Position numbers and translations under genes: made by a program | Part shown: positions 36,315 to 47,524 of the stretch, one piece after another | Position numbering within the stretch: position 1 is the stretch's first letter | How the letters are laid out: every line of letters starts with the position of its first letter | Assembly: GCA_004123355.1 (NCBI GenBank) | Contig: SCHM01000002.1 | Span: 6,483,569 to 6,547,568 of the forward strand | Reading direction: 5' to 3' | Length of the DNA: 64,000 nt | Origin: Amphirosellinia nigrospora | Lineage: Eukaryota; Ascomycota; Sordariomycetes; Xylariales; Xylariaceae | Notes under the pieces: generated by a model | Told to the model about the DNA's origin: nothing | The model's database searches: none | The model's input: only the letters and a program-made list of their open reading frames with translations

Positions 36315-38028
36315 ATGGCGTAAGTCTCCAATGACAGTTGATGACTGAGAATTACCGACTCATTTTTTGTTCATAGCAATCTCGGGTCAGCTTTTCGTTC
36401 GTTCTGGCATACTATGACCAGTTATGACCGACGTAGGTGTCGACATGCAAAGCAAAAAACACCCATGAGCAAGGTTGCTAAATGATATGCAGACTCGAAC
36501 TATGACTCCCCCGTTCGGACAGGTCGCCACGTGCCTCTAAACCGCCAAAGCACATTAACATCGGTTGCCACTGCCTCGGAATCTCGTGCCGATATCACGT
36601 CTCCATATCATGATGAGTTTGGTCGGCTATCTACTCAGGCAGATGGAACTGCATACATGGGCGCCGGCATGCCGTCTGCATCCCCACACTCGCCCGCCCC
36701 AATGGCCCTTACTCGCCTGGTTTGAGATCGCTCAATGCTCGGAGGGAGAGTTCAAGGGATGATGGTTTCGAGACCGTGAGCAGTCCCGGCGACATTCAAA
36801 TGCAATCATTTGCCGACGGTGCGCCCCCAGCACCACCTGTGAGCCACTCGTGGAAACGTATAGATCGATGGGCTGAAGAAAATTACCCTGAACTTTTCGA
36901 CCAGCTTTGCGAAGGCTGCACAGATAAGATTTGACCGAACTTGAGCATCAACTCGATTGCTCATTACCCCAAGACCTGAGAGACTCTCTCATTGTTCACG
37001 ACGGCCAAGAGCGTGGTGGCAACCCTACAGGAATCATTTTCTCTTCCATGCTGCTCGACTGTGAAGAAATAGTACAAGAATGGGATCAATGGCGGAGGGT
37101 GAACCAGCAGTATCTCCGAAACTACAGTCACAAAGCCGCAGTTCCCTCTAAAGCGCTTGGTGGCAGCAGTGAAGCATCCTCTTCTCGATCAGCGCCAGGG
37201 TCTCCAGGGTCTCAGTCAGGGTCCAGAAGGCTCTTGGCGCCAGGATCTCCAATCCCGGCAAGACTGCGGTTCCTGCTGGTGCCATCCAGCGAGCCTACGC
37301 GCACTCTGCGTGGATCCCGCTTGTACGAGATTGGGGCGGAAATAACCTAGCCATTGATCTAACCCGGCCAACTGGTATTTGGGGACAAGTTATTTCTGTT
37401 TGGGCGAGACTACGATACCAAGTACGTCGTCGCGAGGTCGTGGGGCGCTTTCCTTGCCATCGTTGCGGACGACCTAAACAGCGGCAAATGGTTTGTCGAC
37501 GAAGATACCAATGAACTCAAATTACGCGAGTTCAAGACCACCCGTGTTGAGCCCTCGTACTTCGATATCCTGCGATGGCGAATGGACCAGAAGCATGGAC
37601 GCACTGCGAAGTCCGTAGCGAAGCGCAGGTCTGGTGTTCCGGGAAGTGCCGCATCACCTGGTGGCTCACCTTACACCAGCCCCGTCGACGCGAATGGCGA
37701 TGTCCGTGGAAGATCATTGCAACGACTTAGCAATCCATCACCATTGGTGAGCCCTGCTCGGGTTGGGTTCGGCAAATCCAGTGCCCTTGCGCGAGTCGCA
37801 GAAGAATCAGGAAATCCTGGACCGAAACTTGTCACCAATGGTGTCAAAGTGGATAAGCTCGTTGAAGTTGAAACACCAAAAGTACAAGAGGATGCTGCGT
37901 CAACTCCCAAACAAGACGCCATGCCCTCGGCTAATGGCAAGGATCCCTTAGTGTCAAAAACGGAGACAGATTTAATAAACGGCCACGTAGACGACATCGA
38001 AGGAGGGATGAAAACCATAGAGATCTGA
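36315..38028 (+). CDS. Knr4/Smi1 cell-wall assembly regulator
   Basis: Smi1/KNR4-family protein, linked in yeast to control of glucan synthesis and the cell-wall MAP kinase pathway. The first exons are 36315-36319 (ATGGC), 36377-36432 and from 36493. They read M-A, then NLGSAFRSFWHTMTSYDR, then SNYDSPVRTGRHVPLNRQ. The SUKH/Smi1 core begins at SWKRIDRWAEENYPELFDQL (36852) and continues ELEHQLDCSLPQDLRDSL, RGGNPTGIIFSSMLLDCEEI, AYAHSAWIPLVRDWGGNNL and the YDTKYVVARSWGAFLAIVAD region. It closes with REFKTTRVEPSYFDILRW. The C-terminal ~140 residues are Ser/Pro-rich and probably disordered. About five frame breaks are needed (near 36700, 36928, 37195, 37265 and 37390), the last an extra T in a T run. 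Conservation is otherwise intact, so sequence error is the favoured explanation. Confidence 0.87.
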
Positions 38029-39131
38029 TGAGAGTTCTACGATGAAAAGCAATGATAGCTTATGTTCCATGACCAAGACATATCCAACAAAAGGGCGGCG
38101 TTCGGGGCGTCGGATTTTGCAAACGTTCCATGAGCATCATCTTGAGAGAGCTTCACAGTTTTTTCTCGCCTCTATTACAACAACACCATGGGCATTCCGC
38201 GAGTCACATACTCCCACAGTGTTGTGATTCTTGGGCATACGGGAACTTGGACACCTATCATTTCGGCTGACCTAAGCAACCGTTGAAAGACGAAGGCAAC
38301 TTCAAGCTAGGTAGCCAGTAGGCACTCCAAGGCCCATTTGCATGGTGGTTTTCGATTCCTGTACCAAAACTGTATTTGTCCAGTTTGCCTCATGAATCTC
38401 GGCCACCTGTCGAGATGTTAAGAATTGCAAGGAGCGACGCATTGAAATAGCGAGCCTGTACGGGGAGCGCTCTAATAGCGATTTGTACAAAGAGGAAGGC
38501 GTTACTATGGGTTTTTGCGCTTTGCGATCATCGGGTGGGATAATAGATCTGACGAGCAGCTCTGGTCGTCATCGGGGCTCACATTAGTAGGCGTCGGAGG
38601 TAGCAATATCTATACAGTTTCAGTTGATTGAGAGAGCCTTGTTGTTGAGACGGCTACGATGTAGCATAGCGACGTACACGCCAAGGGGGTCCACCATGGC
38701 GACATACGTAATTGGATTTCCACGACTTCATAAAAATATAATGTAGTAACCACTTAATAAGTTATAAACCATGGGTATGTCGTGAGTCTACGTGAGTTTT
38801 CTTTGGATGTGTTGGAACTATGATAAGGGGTGGCTTATTGGGACGAAATAGCTATGCCACGTGATAGTTGCTCCGTGGGTACGTACACTTCAGACCACCT
38901 TCCTGGGTGGATACCTACTGGCTGAGCTTCCAAGGCTAGAGCGTCATCAGCCTCGATCCACCCAATGTTCATCCTCCAGAGCCCATCTGCACACTGCTCA
39001 CATCGAGAACTAAGAAACAGCAACAACCGCACGAGTTACATTACTCGACTATCTCACACCGTCCACCTTACCTGGTTGCAGGTCTCGTCTACGATATCCC
39101 CTCCCGACGATCCGAAACGAAACCGAACGTC
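38029..39131. other. Intergenic
   Basis: 3' flank of the Knr4/Smi1 gene and promoter side of VPS68. No gene and no site recognised. Confidence 0.45.
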
Positions 39132-39779
39132 ATGGAGGAAGACCGTCTCTGGAAGTTTGGCAAGCCGGCCTGGCTTAACAGCGCCTGGCGCGAAACGCCG
39201 GCGTCTACACAGCTGGTGCTCTGGTGCGTCGTCCCCCCCGAACCGACTCTTCGCCGTCGCCGTCGCCGTCGCCGTAACCCCTTGCGTCGGCATCCCCTCT
39301 CCCCTACGTAGACGGTGGGAATAGAATCGCGTAGCTAACTCGCACGACGCACATAGTTCTCGCTCGCCTTCTACGTCCTCATCGACGCCGCCGTGTGGTC
39401 CAAGTCGCCGCTCAACATGTCGGACGTACACGTGACGTTCATCGACTGGCTGCCGTTCATCTTCAGCTCGCTGGGGATGCTGATCATCAACTCGGTCGAG
39501 AAGGCGCGGCTGTCGGCCGACTCGTTCAGCTACTCGGGCTCGGGCGTCGCGTGGAAGGCGCGCGTCGTCCTCTTCCTCGGCTTCGCCGCGCTGGCCGGCG
39601 GCATGGCCGGCGGCGTCGTCGTCTTCGTCCTCAAGTTCGCCGTCCACCAGGTCGCCTGGCCCATGATGGGCATGGGCGTCGAGAACATCGTCGCCAACGG
39701 CCTCGTCGGCCTCTCCTCCGTCGTCCTGTGGGTCAGCCAGAACATGGAGGACGAGTATAGCTACAACCTCGCCTTGTGA
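39132..39779 (+). CDS. VPS68: Vacuolar protein sorting protein Vps68 (UPF0220)
   Basis: Small four-helix membrane protein of the Vps68/TMEM50 family; in yeast it acts with Vps55 at endosomes in sorting to the vacuole. Exons 39132-39223 and 39357-39779; the intron donor is GTGCGT and the branch GTAGCTAACT. Exon 2 carries the family hallmarks AAVWSKSPLNMSDVHVTFIDW, FSSLGMLIINSVEKARL, SYSGSGVAWKARVVLFLGF and the C-terminal VLWVSQNMEDEYSYNL. Hydrophobic segments fall at FSLAFYVLIDAAVW, PFIFSSLGMLII, VVLFLGFAALAGGMAGGVVVF and NGLVGLSSVVLW. One A appears to be missing in the run at about 39192-39195. With it, exon 1 reads RENAGVYTAGAL as expected and the protein is 171 residues, the family size. 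Confidence 0.9.
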
Positions 39780-42386
39780 GGAGGGTGATTTAATAGTGGT
39801 GGTTTATCTGTATAACTATCGTGAGCGTTTGTGGGTCTGCTGAGGAACGATGCGGTACATATTTTAAATGCGGGCGGTCTGGGATTGCTAAGTCTAGCAT
39901 AGTTGAGTAGGTAATAAGATTGCTCTTATCGGGTTCATGTTTCCCTTTCAAAGCTGGTCAATAACGCTATGCATTCTCTCATGCGTCTTCAAGTTTGGGA
40001 CGACTGCGTTAATACACTGGATATTGGTTCTGGGAACCGTAGTCGAATAATGTGTTTTCTAGCTTTTCGAATTCGGCGCAACAAACTAGAGCCCACCTAC
40101 GTAGTCTTTGCTTGTGTTCTAGAGTTACATAGAGATCATCCAAATTACATCTCCTTGACTTTCCAATTGATATCCTCCTATTTCTTTTGGTCTCTCTTCC
40201 AAGTAAGGTTCACATTACTCATGTGATGTGTTAGCTTGGCGATGTTTGACATAGTCAAGCATTCTGCCTCACATATTGCTCTGTCAACCAACTTATCATC
40301 TACTAGACCCTTTCAGGCTATTGAAAAGCTCATCGAAGATGGCATGCTTTTAAAGATGAAAGAAAGAAAAGTAAAAGGAAGGGGCTGCATTCGAAACAAC
40401 GGTTGGAACTCTAGGTGAGGATTACTTACGGCCTTCGCATTTCTACTATCCAAGCTTCGCCATGAGAAGCCTGAGAGGACGAGGAGAGAGCGCTTCATGC
40501 CTATACCACGTTAATACTACTGGAATACATCCTGATTAGAAGTCAGTTGGTAGAATGAGATTGACCTATATTATCTCTTGCTCATAGAGGGGGAAAAGTG
40601 CTGTCTTTCGCGCCCGCGCCCAGTACCGACTTTAAATTAAAGTCGGTGAATGGGTTTGAACCGGGAGAGAGTGAGTTTCCGGGGCTATGGGGGCTTTGCT
40701 TTATTTTCCACTATTAAATAGAAATCTTGCACTGAAAGAATGGAAATGAGGCTCTATATTGTTGATACATGAGGGTGAGATTATCATGAATCCAAACATT
40801 CTCGATTGTCTTTTAATTAGAAATCTGGTGGCAGCTCTGCGCTGAGCTGTCTCCATTCCATCTACAATTGTCTACTCCGAAATTTCTCTCCTCAATGTAA
40901 CCTCGCCTTCGCCCCCTATTGGTGTATAGACTCAGGCCTTGGGTTCTGGGCTTTCTCGAGAGGATTCCGTACTACACGAGGTTATATTGACCAATATTCC
41001 TTCTATCTCCTTCCAGATAACTCAGCTTCCAAACAAGGGGCAGGAGGGCTTCGGCCATCTATGAATCTTCGTAGCTCGTAGCCCTGTAGCCCTGTAGCTA
41101 TGGGCTATGTGGCTTGTCCGTGTGACAACCGCCACTGCCACCCTCATTATCACCCACAGTAAGAACGATCTTCAACAACATATGCTGTTTATTGGTATCA
41201 CTTTTATATCAGTCTCAGTAATCAGTATATTAACAGAATCTTCTACTATTAATGTGACTGGAAGTGGGTATATTAACTTATATATAGTAGCTTCTATATA
41301 GAGATGTATCAAGGCGGAGAGGGGGGGGCGAGGTGAAGGGAGACAAGGAGGAGCAAGAGGCCCCCCGTCTCAAATCCGCCGTGAGTGATTTTGATCAGAT
41401 CTACTTTCACGAGTGCTAATAACAGTTAAGTGACATAAGAAGTGCGTTACTACGAGCCCTCCTACGAGCCCTTGGAATGGGTTCAAATTAGCTTATAATC
41501 ATCTATAGTTCCAAAAGTGCCATGAAGATCTATTTCCCCATCCTCATAGGCAGAAGGATTCCGTGCAGTTTGTGCTCGAGATACTCTTATATTCTTCCGG
41601 TAGACTCGCGGGCCTCCGTAAACTCGTGTGGCCGGAGTCTGTGTGTCTCGGTGATTTATCTTGCCCCCAATCCTGCTAAGCCAGATAGAAGGGTATACCC
41701 CCTCTTAAAGACAACATCGAGGAAGGGGCGAAAGCGTTCGAAAAGATCGTAATACGTTCCGCAATTCCCATGAGTGCTCTCTGGTTGCCAGCAAAGTGAG
41801 AAGATACCTTCTGAACTGATACAATCACGTGATTGTGGTCATGGAAGTGTTGGATATGTGCCTTGCCAGCATCACTTAATGCGCCGCGCAAACTTTCTAG
41901 GACATCGTCGAACAATTTGGTACTGCGGTCATCCTGTCAATCTCGACCTAACAAACAACCAATGAATGGAAACTAACGTTGTAGCCCCAGAATTTCCTTT
42001 GAATCGGGAGTTTGATGACAGAGTCGAGATCCATTCTGGATGTAGTCTGGAAGGTATGATGACATTTTGGTCAGTAATTGACGAAAACAGGGGTGCGTCT
42101 TATCATCATAAAAAACCACTCCCCTCGTTGAGTGTGTTCAGCATTATGCCTAGCGACAATAATTTGTGGCAGTGCAGCATCGACTATGTGATTTGAAACA
42201 GCGGGCAATAAAGCCCCTAACAGAAGAGATATTTACTCCACGGCTCTAATGTAATAGTGTATGGCTAGGTGTCCTTGGTTTTCGTGCTTTTATCCGTGTA
42301 GTTTAAATTACTTAGAAGGCGGTATTTATGTCTATAGTTGATGCTTCGAGCAGACAGAACTATCAATATACTTTAGTTTTACAACT
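39780..42386. other. Gene-poor interval
   Basis: 2.6 kb without a supportable gene. Short frames on the plus strand (39969-40226, 41966-42196) show no conserved features. A perfect 11-bp inverted repeat with a single central base lies at 40625-40647. A stutter of the phrase tagccctg occurs at about 41078-41095. Confidence 0.45.
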
Positions 42387-45300
42387 TTATGTCTGCCACA
42401 TGTACTCGCTGAGCGCCAAGACCTTCTCTCCCATTTGTCTCTTCGCGGTCGCGCTGACGCCTCTTTCGGGATCTGCGAGCTGTACACTATAACACAACTC
42501 GACGAGTGCCTTGAGCTCGTCGTAACTAAATCTCTCCGCCTCGGGAATAGAGCCCTCTTCTGCCTCTCGCTCCTTATCCCGTTTTGCCTTCTCCACGATA
42601 GCGTCAGCACCTTCGGCAAATAGTCCGTAATACTTGCTAGCCCTGGCAAGATCTACGTCCGCCTCGATGTTCTTTAGATTCTGTTGAAGTACAAGGATGT
42701 TTAGTTGCATGCGCTCGCAACCGCGCGAATTCATAGGCTGCGTAGACAACGCGTTGGAGACGAGATAAGAGTTAATGAGTAGACCGAGGCCGGTTCGTAT
42801 GAATGCGATCTCTCGATCGCGAAGAAACCGGACTGCTGTTTCATCGTAGGCAATCAGCTCGGCATTTAAGGATAGAATCTGCGGATCAGGCTCTTTGATT
42901 TCGCGATCGCCAAGAACATAGGGCGCAGTCTTTGGCGACAAAGCCACGCGCAAAGATTGAATGATACGACAGCGGATCTCCATATGAAGAGTAAGAAGGA
43001 CAGTGCCCGCTAGCTCCTCGTATGAAGATACAATTTTGTCAAATGATCTTTCCGAACATGTTAGCATGACTTATACATAAGGTGGAGTTGAGAGTGCTTA
43101 CTGGACGGTATCTTGTGTCATGGGCAGATAGACAGGACCTTGATGCTCGCCATTTGCTTTGCTGGGATCATTCAATAGAGTCCAACGTCGATTTTGGTCC
43201 TTTGGCATTGTAGGCTGTGATGAATCCGTGTCGTGTCGAGTAATGTGCCGTAAGCCCACAACCTTGCTAGAAAGCCACTTCATACTGGTGTATAGGAGGC
43301 ACAATGAGGAGATTACATCTCGATCCTGTATAACGTCGCTTGGTCCAAGGGGGATTTTGGTACGCATGATTAGCAATCCGACTTCCTTCTCTATTAACTC
43401 ACGGTCAAGAACATCGGATGTCCAAAGCTTTTGGATTGTGTCCTGAATTTCGCCTTCCGTAGTTGCTATTTCTGCGGAAAACCGTAGGTCTTGTGATGTA
43501 GTGTTGGTGTCCTGCGCCTTCGCAACCAAGGACTTAAACCATGTAAAGCATCTTTCATAATAGCGCATCATTTGTGATATGATAAGGGCGCTGAGGGCCT
43601 GGTCATGGGGAATGGTACCAAGCATGCGACAAAAAGCGGTGACTACGGTGAAAAACGCAGTAGTTCCTTTGAAAACCGGTCGCCGTGCCACCAAACGCCA
43701 GTCTGAGTCTTGTTGGAATGAATCAACCTCTCCCAACACACTATCGCTAAGTTTGCCCAAGGTTTCGTCCAACTGCGGCTGGAAAACGTTGACCAAGAAG
43801 TTATCAAGGAAAGATGTTAGCGCACTCGCCGCTAGGTCAGAGCCAGGAGGCACAATAGCCCTCAGCCTCTGGATGAAGATGAGGGTTGGTGGCAAGAGAA
43901 GACTCATATTGAAAACGCTAGGCTCTACTAAGGATTTATAAGAGCCTGGCGTATTCCTACTATCCAGACCACCGCCCGTGCTCTTCCGTGACTCCTTTCC
44001 AGTTAAAGTCGTTTTCTTACCTAAAGCCTGAGACTTTCGAGTATTGGAAGTGAGGCCGGGTACGGCAGTTTGGATGATGTTATCTAGAGCTTCGTATTCA
44101 GCCGTCATTTCAACAGACTTTTGGTCCGCTTCTGAGAATTTGAAGAGGCTTTCCCTTTGTGTATCGTTATTCCCGTTCAAAGGAGCCCCATTCTTTAGGG
44201 ATGAGGTAGAATGGTAGATGTCTGCGTCTGTGGTTACGTAGTTGTGAAGAAGTGAACGTATTTCATTCTGATAAAGGTTCCATAATTCCCTAAAACTTCC
44301 AAGGAGTTGTGAATTGTTCCCGGCACTTGGCAAGGGCTTTAACGGTCTCATGGAACACACGGTGCCCTTCCGCGATGGCCTCAAATTTTCCATATAACGT
44401 CCATAAGAGGTCGTAGATAACTTCGGCCCGCATCTGAGTTTCCCTATTATTATAGATATGGAGCCCCTGACTATTGCTGGACCCTCCACGAAGCGAGCTG
44501 GGATGTCTCTGATCAACATCATTGATAGTCTCGTTCACCACGGAGAAGAGTTCAACAGGAAGTCGTTGACTCAGTGTTTCTACGGCACCTTCTAATCTCC
44601 GAGCTTATTAAGAGACTCGGCGAGTAGGGCAATGTACCAGGACGTGTCGGCTTCCGGGTTCTTGGAAGGATCCTCGGTTACAGGGCGTTCCAGATCCAGG
44701 CATCAAGTACGACATGGAAAGGAGTGATGGCAACAGAGTCACCATAATTTTGATTGTGTGCACCATGGTTCTTGGCTAGACTTTGCCAACGCTCTTGCAA
44801 TATGGTGATTTTAAGTAAAGATGCTCGTGCAATTCTTCCACCAAGATGTCCATTAGGGCCGTCTCCTGATTTGCTAGATAGCTCCGCAGGTCGGACAAAG
44901 CGCCGATATCGTCGAGCTCGGGCTTCCGCAACTTGCGCAGGGCATTCTGCAGGACCTGGACGGCGGTTAAAAAGCGCTTTTCAGAGATCCGGGCCTCAAG
45001 CTGGTCAGGCACAGTCCGCAGATCTTCGAGTTCACTCAGAGTTTGTAGGACCTCATCGTACATCTGCGAAGACTTATATAGCTTCTTGAGTTCAGGGTCT
45101 GAGGCGCAAAGGCTGGTTTTGGAAGCCGCCAGGGATTCCTTGAGCGCGCGCACGCGCTTCTGCGAGGCCTGGATACTGCCTTGTATCTTGTGGAATGTAC
45201 CAATGGAACTGTTGAAGCCCTGGTGATGCTCATGAACAATGCCCTTGAGCGAGTCTTGTAGGTACTGGTGCGTCTTCTTGAAGTTATCGTACTCGTGCGC

Positions 45301-45596
45301 GCGGCCTACGGAACTGTTGTCGAGCAACTGTAGGGCCAGGGAAACCGGTATGCAGTCATTCTGGATCATAGACGGCCACTCGGTCTTTATGTGTTCGAGC
45401 ACTTGGGTGATCTGTCGCTCGGCATTGGTCTCGTCAACACGCGGCCTCCGCGATGAGGGACCTGACGGGGCTGGCGGCCGGGGTCGAAGGGCGACCGTCG
45501 AGAATTAAGCTGCGGCGGCGCAGGGGGGCTATCATAGCCGTTCTCTTGGCGACCGTAGGCACCGTTGCGGTACGACCCGCCAAACCTATTGGACAT
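42387..45596 (-). CDS. SEC8: Exocyst complex component Sec8
   Basis: Sec8/EXOC4 tethers secretory vesicles to the plasma membrane in the octameric exocyst. Start ATG 45594-45596 (MSNRFGGSYRNGAYG); the disordered N-terminus leads into the Sec8 domain: LEHIKTEWPSMIQNDCIPVS, LQDSLKGIVHEHHQGFNSSI, IQASQKRVRALKESLAASK, FLTAVQVLQNALRKLRKPEL and YLANQETALMDILVEELHEH. The long helical middle is read at 43102-44522. A 54-bp intron (43048-43101) joins YLPMTQDTVQ to SFDKIVSSYEELAGTVLLTL; stop at 42387. Corrected length is about 1,053 residues, normal for fungi. Single-base frame breaks lie near 45483, 44795, 44680, 44597 and 44320, several being a missing base in a C or G run. Sec8 is essential, so these are probably sequence errors. 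Confidence 0.92.
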
Positions 45597-46081
45597 GGCC
45601 ACGTTGACGATGCATCCGGGGGCTGAGGATCGTGATTCTCGGCGGCGCACGCACTATCGCATCCGGGTGGTAGTGTCGTTGTAAGTCAATTCGCCTTTCG
45701 TGACACTGGACGGGATGTAGGATGTGATGTGGTTTGACTTGTGAGTTATAGACTTTGGATTAGGTTAGATGCTTCAGTCAATGAGGTAGGTAGGAGCTAT
45801 GCGACCTCGAAGTAGATAGATAGCCCAAAATCAGCCTCAAAGTCTCAAGTCTGTCGCATTGCGAAACAGGGGCAGGGATTAGGCACTTAAGGCAGTTATC
45901 GCGCTGTACTTGTAGTGGAAATACCTACCTAGGTTAGTGCCGGGTGGATACCTACAGCATATATGTACAGCACCTGCAGTCTTCACATGCCACTTCACCT
46001 ACTAACGTTAGAGAGTCTGTTACGATAATTTATACATCAACGCCTAATGTCCCAATTCCTACCTTATATGATAAATACACC
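45597..46081. promoter_or_regulatory. Divergent promoter region, SEC8 / esterase-like gene
   Basis: 485 bp between two divergently read starts. It contains several CTACCT/ACCTAC phrases common in promoters of this genome. No specific site can be named. Confidence 0.35.
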
Positions 46082-46877
46082 ATGCCTACCCGGATCCCCA
46101 AACCAGAAGACTTCGCGTATCTTGAGCCCTCACTCAAGATCTCGCTAGTATTCCCAGAAGTCCCAGAGACCGACGTCGATCCTCATCCTCTTCCATGGGT
46201 TGGGCGATTCAGATGCGTCGTTTGCCGCGTTTGCCAAGAGCATGAACCTGCCAGGCGTTTCTCGCCATTTCTGTCCGTGGCGTGGCACCCCTGCCGCCTT
46301 CATTGCTGGGTCTGCCCGATGACGCTGGCGTCGCGGCCCACGAAGCATTTCCACTGGGGGAGATGACTTGACGCTCTCGTCAGCCACGGGCGACATAGAC
46401 CCGGACCCAGGCTTTGATAAAGCCGAGCAACTAGTTCTCGAGAAGCTGGTTCGCGGCACCCTCGTCGGCACTTGTGGGTGGGAGACGAGGGACATCTTGC
46501 TCTTCGGTTTCGGGCAGGGCGGCTCACTAGCCCTCGGCCTCTGTTCGAGGTTGAGAAACAGTGAGAGGGTCGTGGACGTGACCGAGGGAGAACGAAACAC
46601 CGGCACTGCTTTCAAAGGAGCCGTGTCTATCGGTGGACCGTTACCCATCAGTATGATACCGACCCTGGATGCGAGAGACAGGGCTCGTACACCCGTCTTG
46701 ATCTGCTATGGGAGAAATAGTGAATCTTTGGACGATGATGCCATCGAACTCCTAAAGATGGAGTTCGTTGACGTTCGCGAGGCTAAGTGGAGGAAGCCTG
46801 ACGATGGCATGCCCAAAAACCGTGAAGAGATGCTACCCATTATGCAATTTTTGGCCGGAAGATTGCAAGCCTGGTGA
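46082..46877 (+). CDS. Acyl-protein-thioesterase-like hydrolase (nucleophile Ser replaced by Gly)
   Basis: Member of the phospholipase/carboxylesterase (Abhydrolase_2, acyl-protein thioesterase) family. It starts MPTRIPKPEDFAYLEP. The oxyanion region reads LILFHGLGDSDASF. Middle blocks are ISVRGVAPLPPSLLGLP and, after a frame break, the DDLTLSSATGDIDPDPGFDKA block. The nucleophile elbow is LLFGFGQGGSLAL: active family members have GFSQGG, so the catalytic Ser is Gly here. A late Asp lies in VLICYGRNSESLDDDAI; the usual catalytic His motif is not evident (the C-terminus has DDGMPKNREEMLPI instead). This suggests a non-hydrolytic relative. Frame breaks of one base occur at about 46172, 46250, 46330 and 46352; the second half (46368-46877) is intact. 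Cytosolic by absence of signal or membrane segments. Confidence 0.75.
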
Positions 46878-47524
46878 AAAGCTAAATGACTCTGCAAGAA
46901 AAATAGTTTGCGCGCATAAACAAAAGTGATGTTTTTGATATACGTCTTCTAACCGAAAAAAAGTAGTAATACTTAGACTATAGTTAAACAGGATAACGGC
47001 TCAAGCAGCTATTAACAACCCTGGATGTGGAAGTGTTGGTCAGAAAATGTGGTATATTGCAGGTTGACGAAAGACCGATATCGACCCTAGGCACTTTGTG
47101 TCGCTTCTGAAGGAAGATAGGGACGAATTCTCGCCAACTCCATCTTCTCTTTTGTGCACAATACGTGACAATGACAATAGGAGTCTTTGATCTCATTTTG
47201 TGATGATGCTCTACTTAGCATGATGAACCTACCAAGGTTAAGTTCACGCGAGGCTATTTAGGGATATCCGGCGTTGAATGAGAGCTGTAGTCCGTCTCGT
47301 CAAGACTAGAGAGGTGCCAATCTTATGAGATTCGGATAAACCATCGAAGCTAACAATGGCATCGCACAAGAAACAAAGCTCTCCGATGCAGCACACAGAA
47401 AATTCTGTATGGAAGTAGAAAACCGAATCCTCTCAACGCCAAGGCTATGCTATGCTAAAAATAACTCAAATGTATGTACGCTGGAATGTGCAATATGTTC
47501 ATCATAACTCCAGACCGGCAGTCC
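46878..47524. other. Intergenic between convergent genes
   Basis: Shared 3' flank of the esterase-like gene (plus) and the deubiquitinase gene (minus). A short minus-strand frame at 46984-47196 has no family features. Confidence 0.45.
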
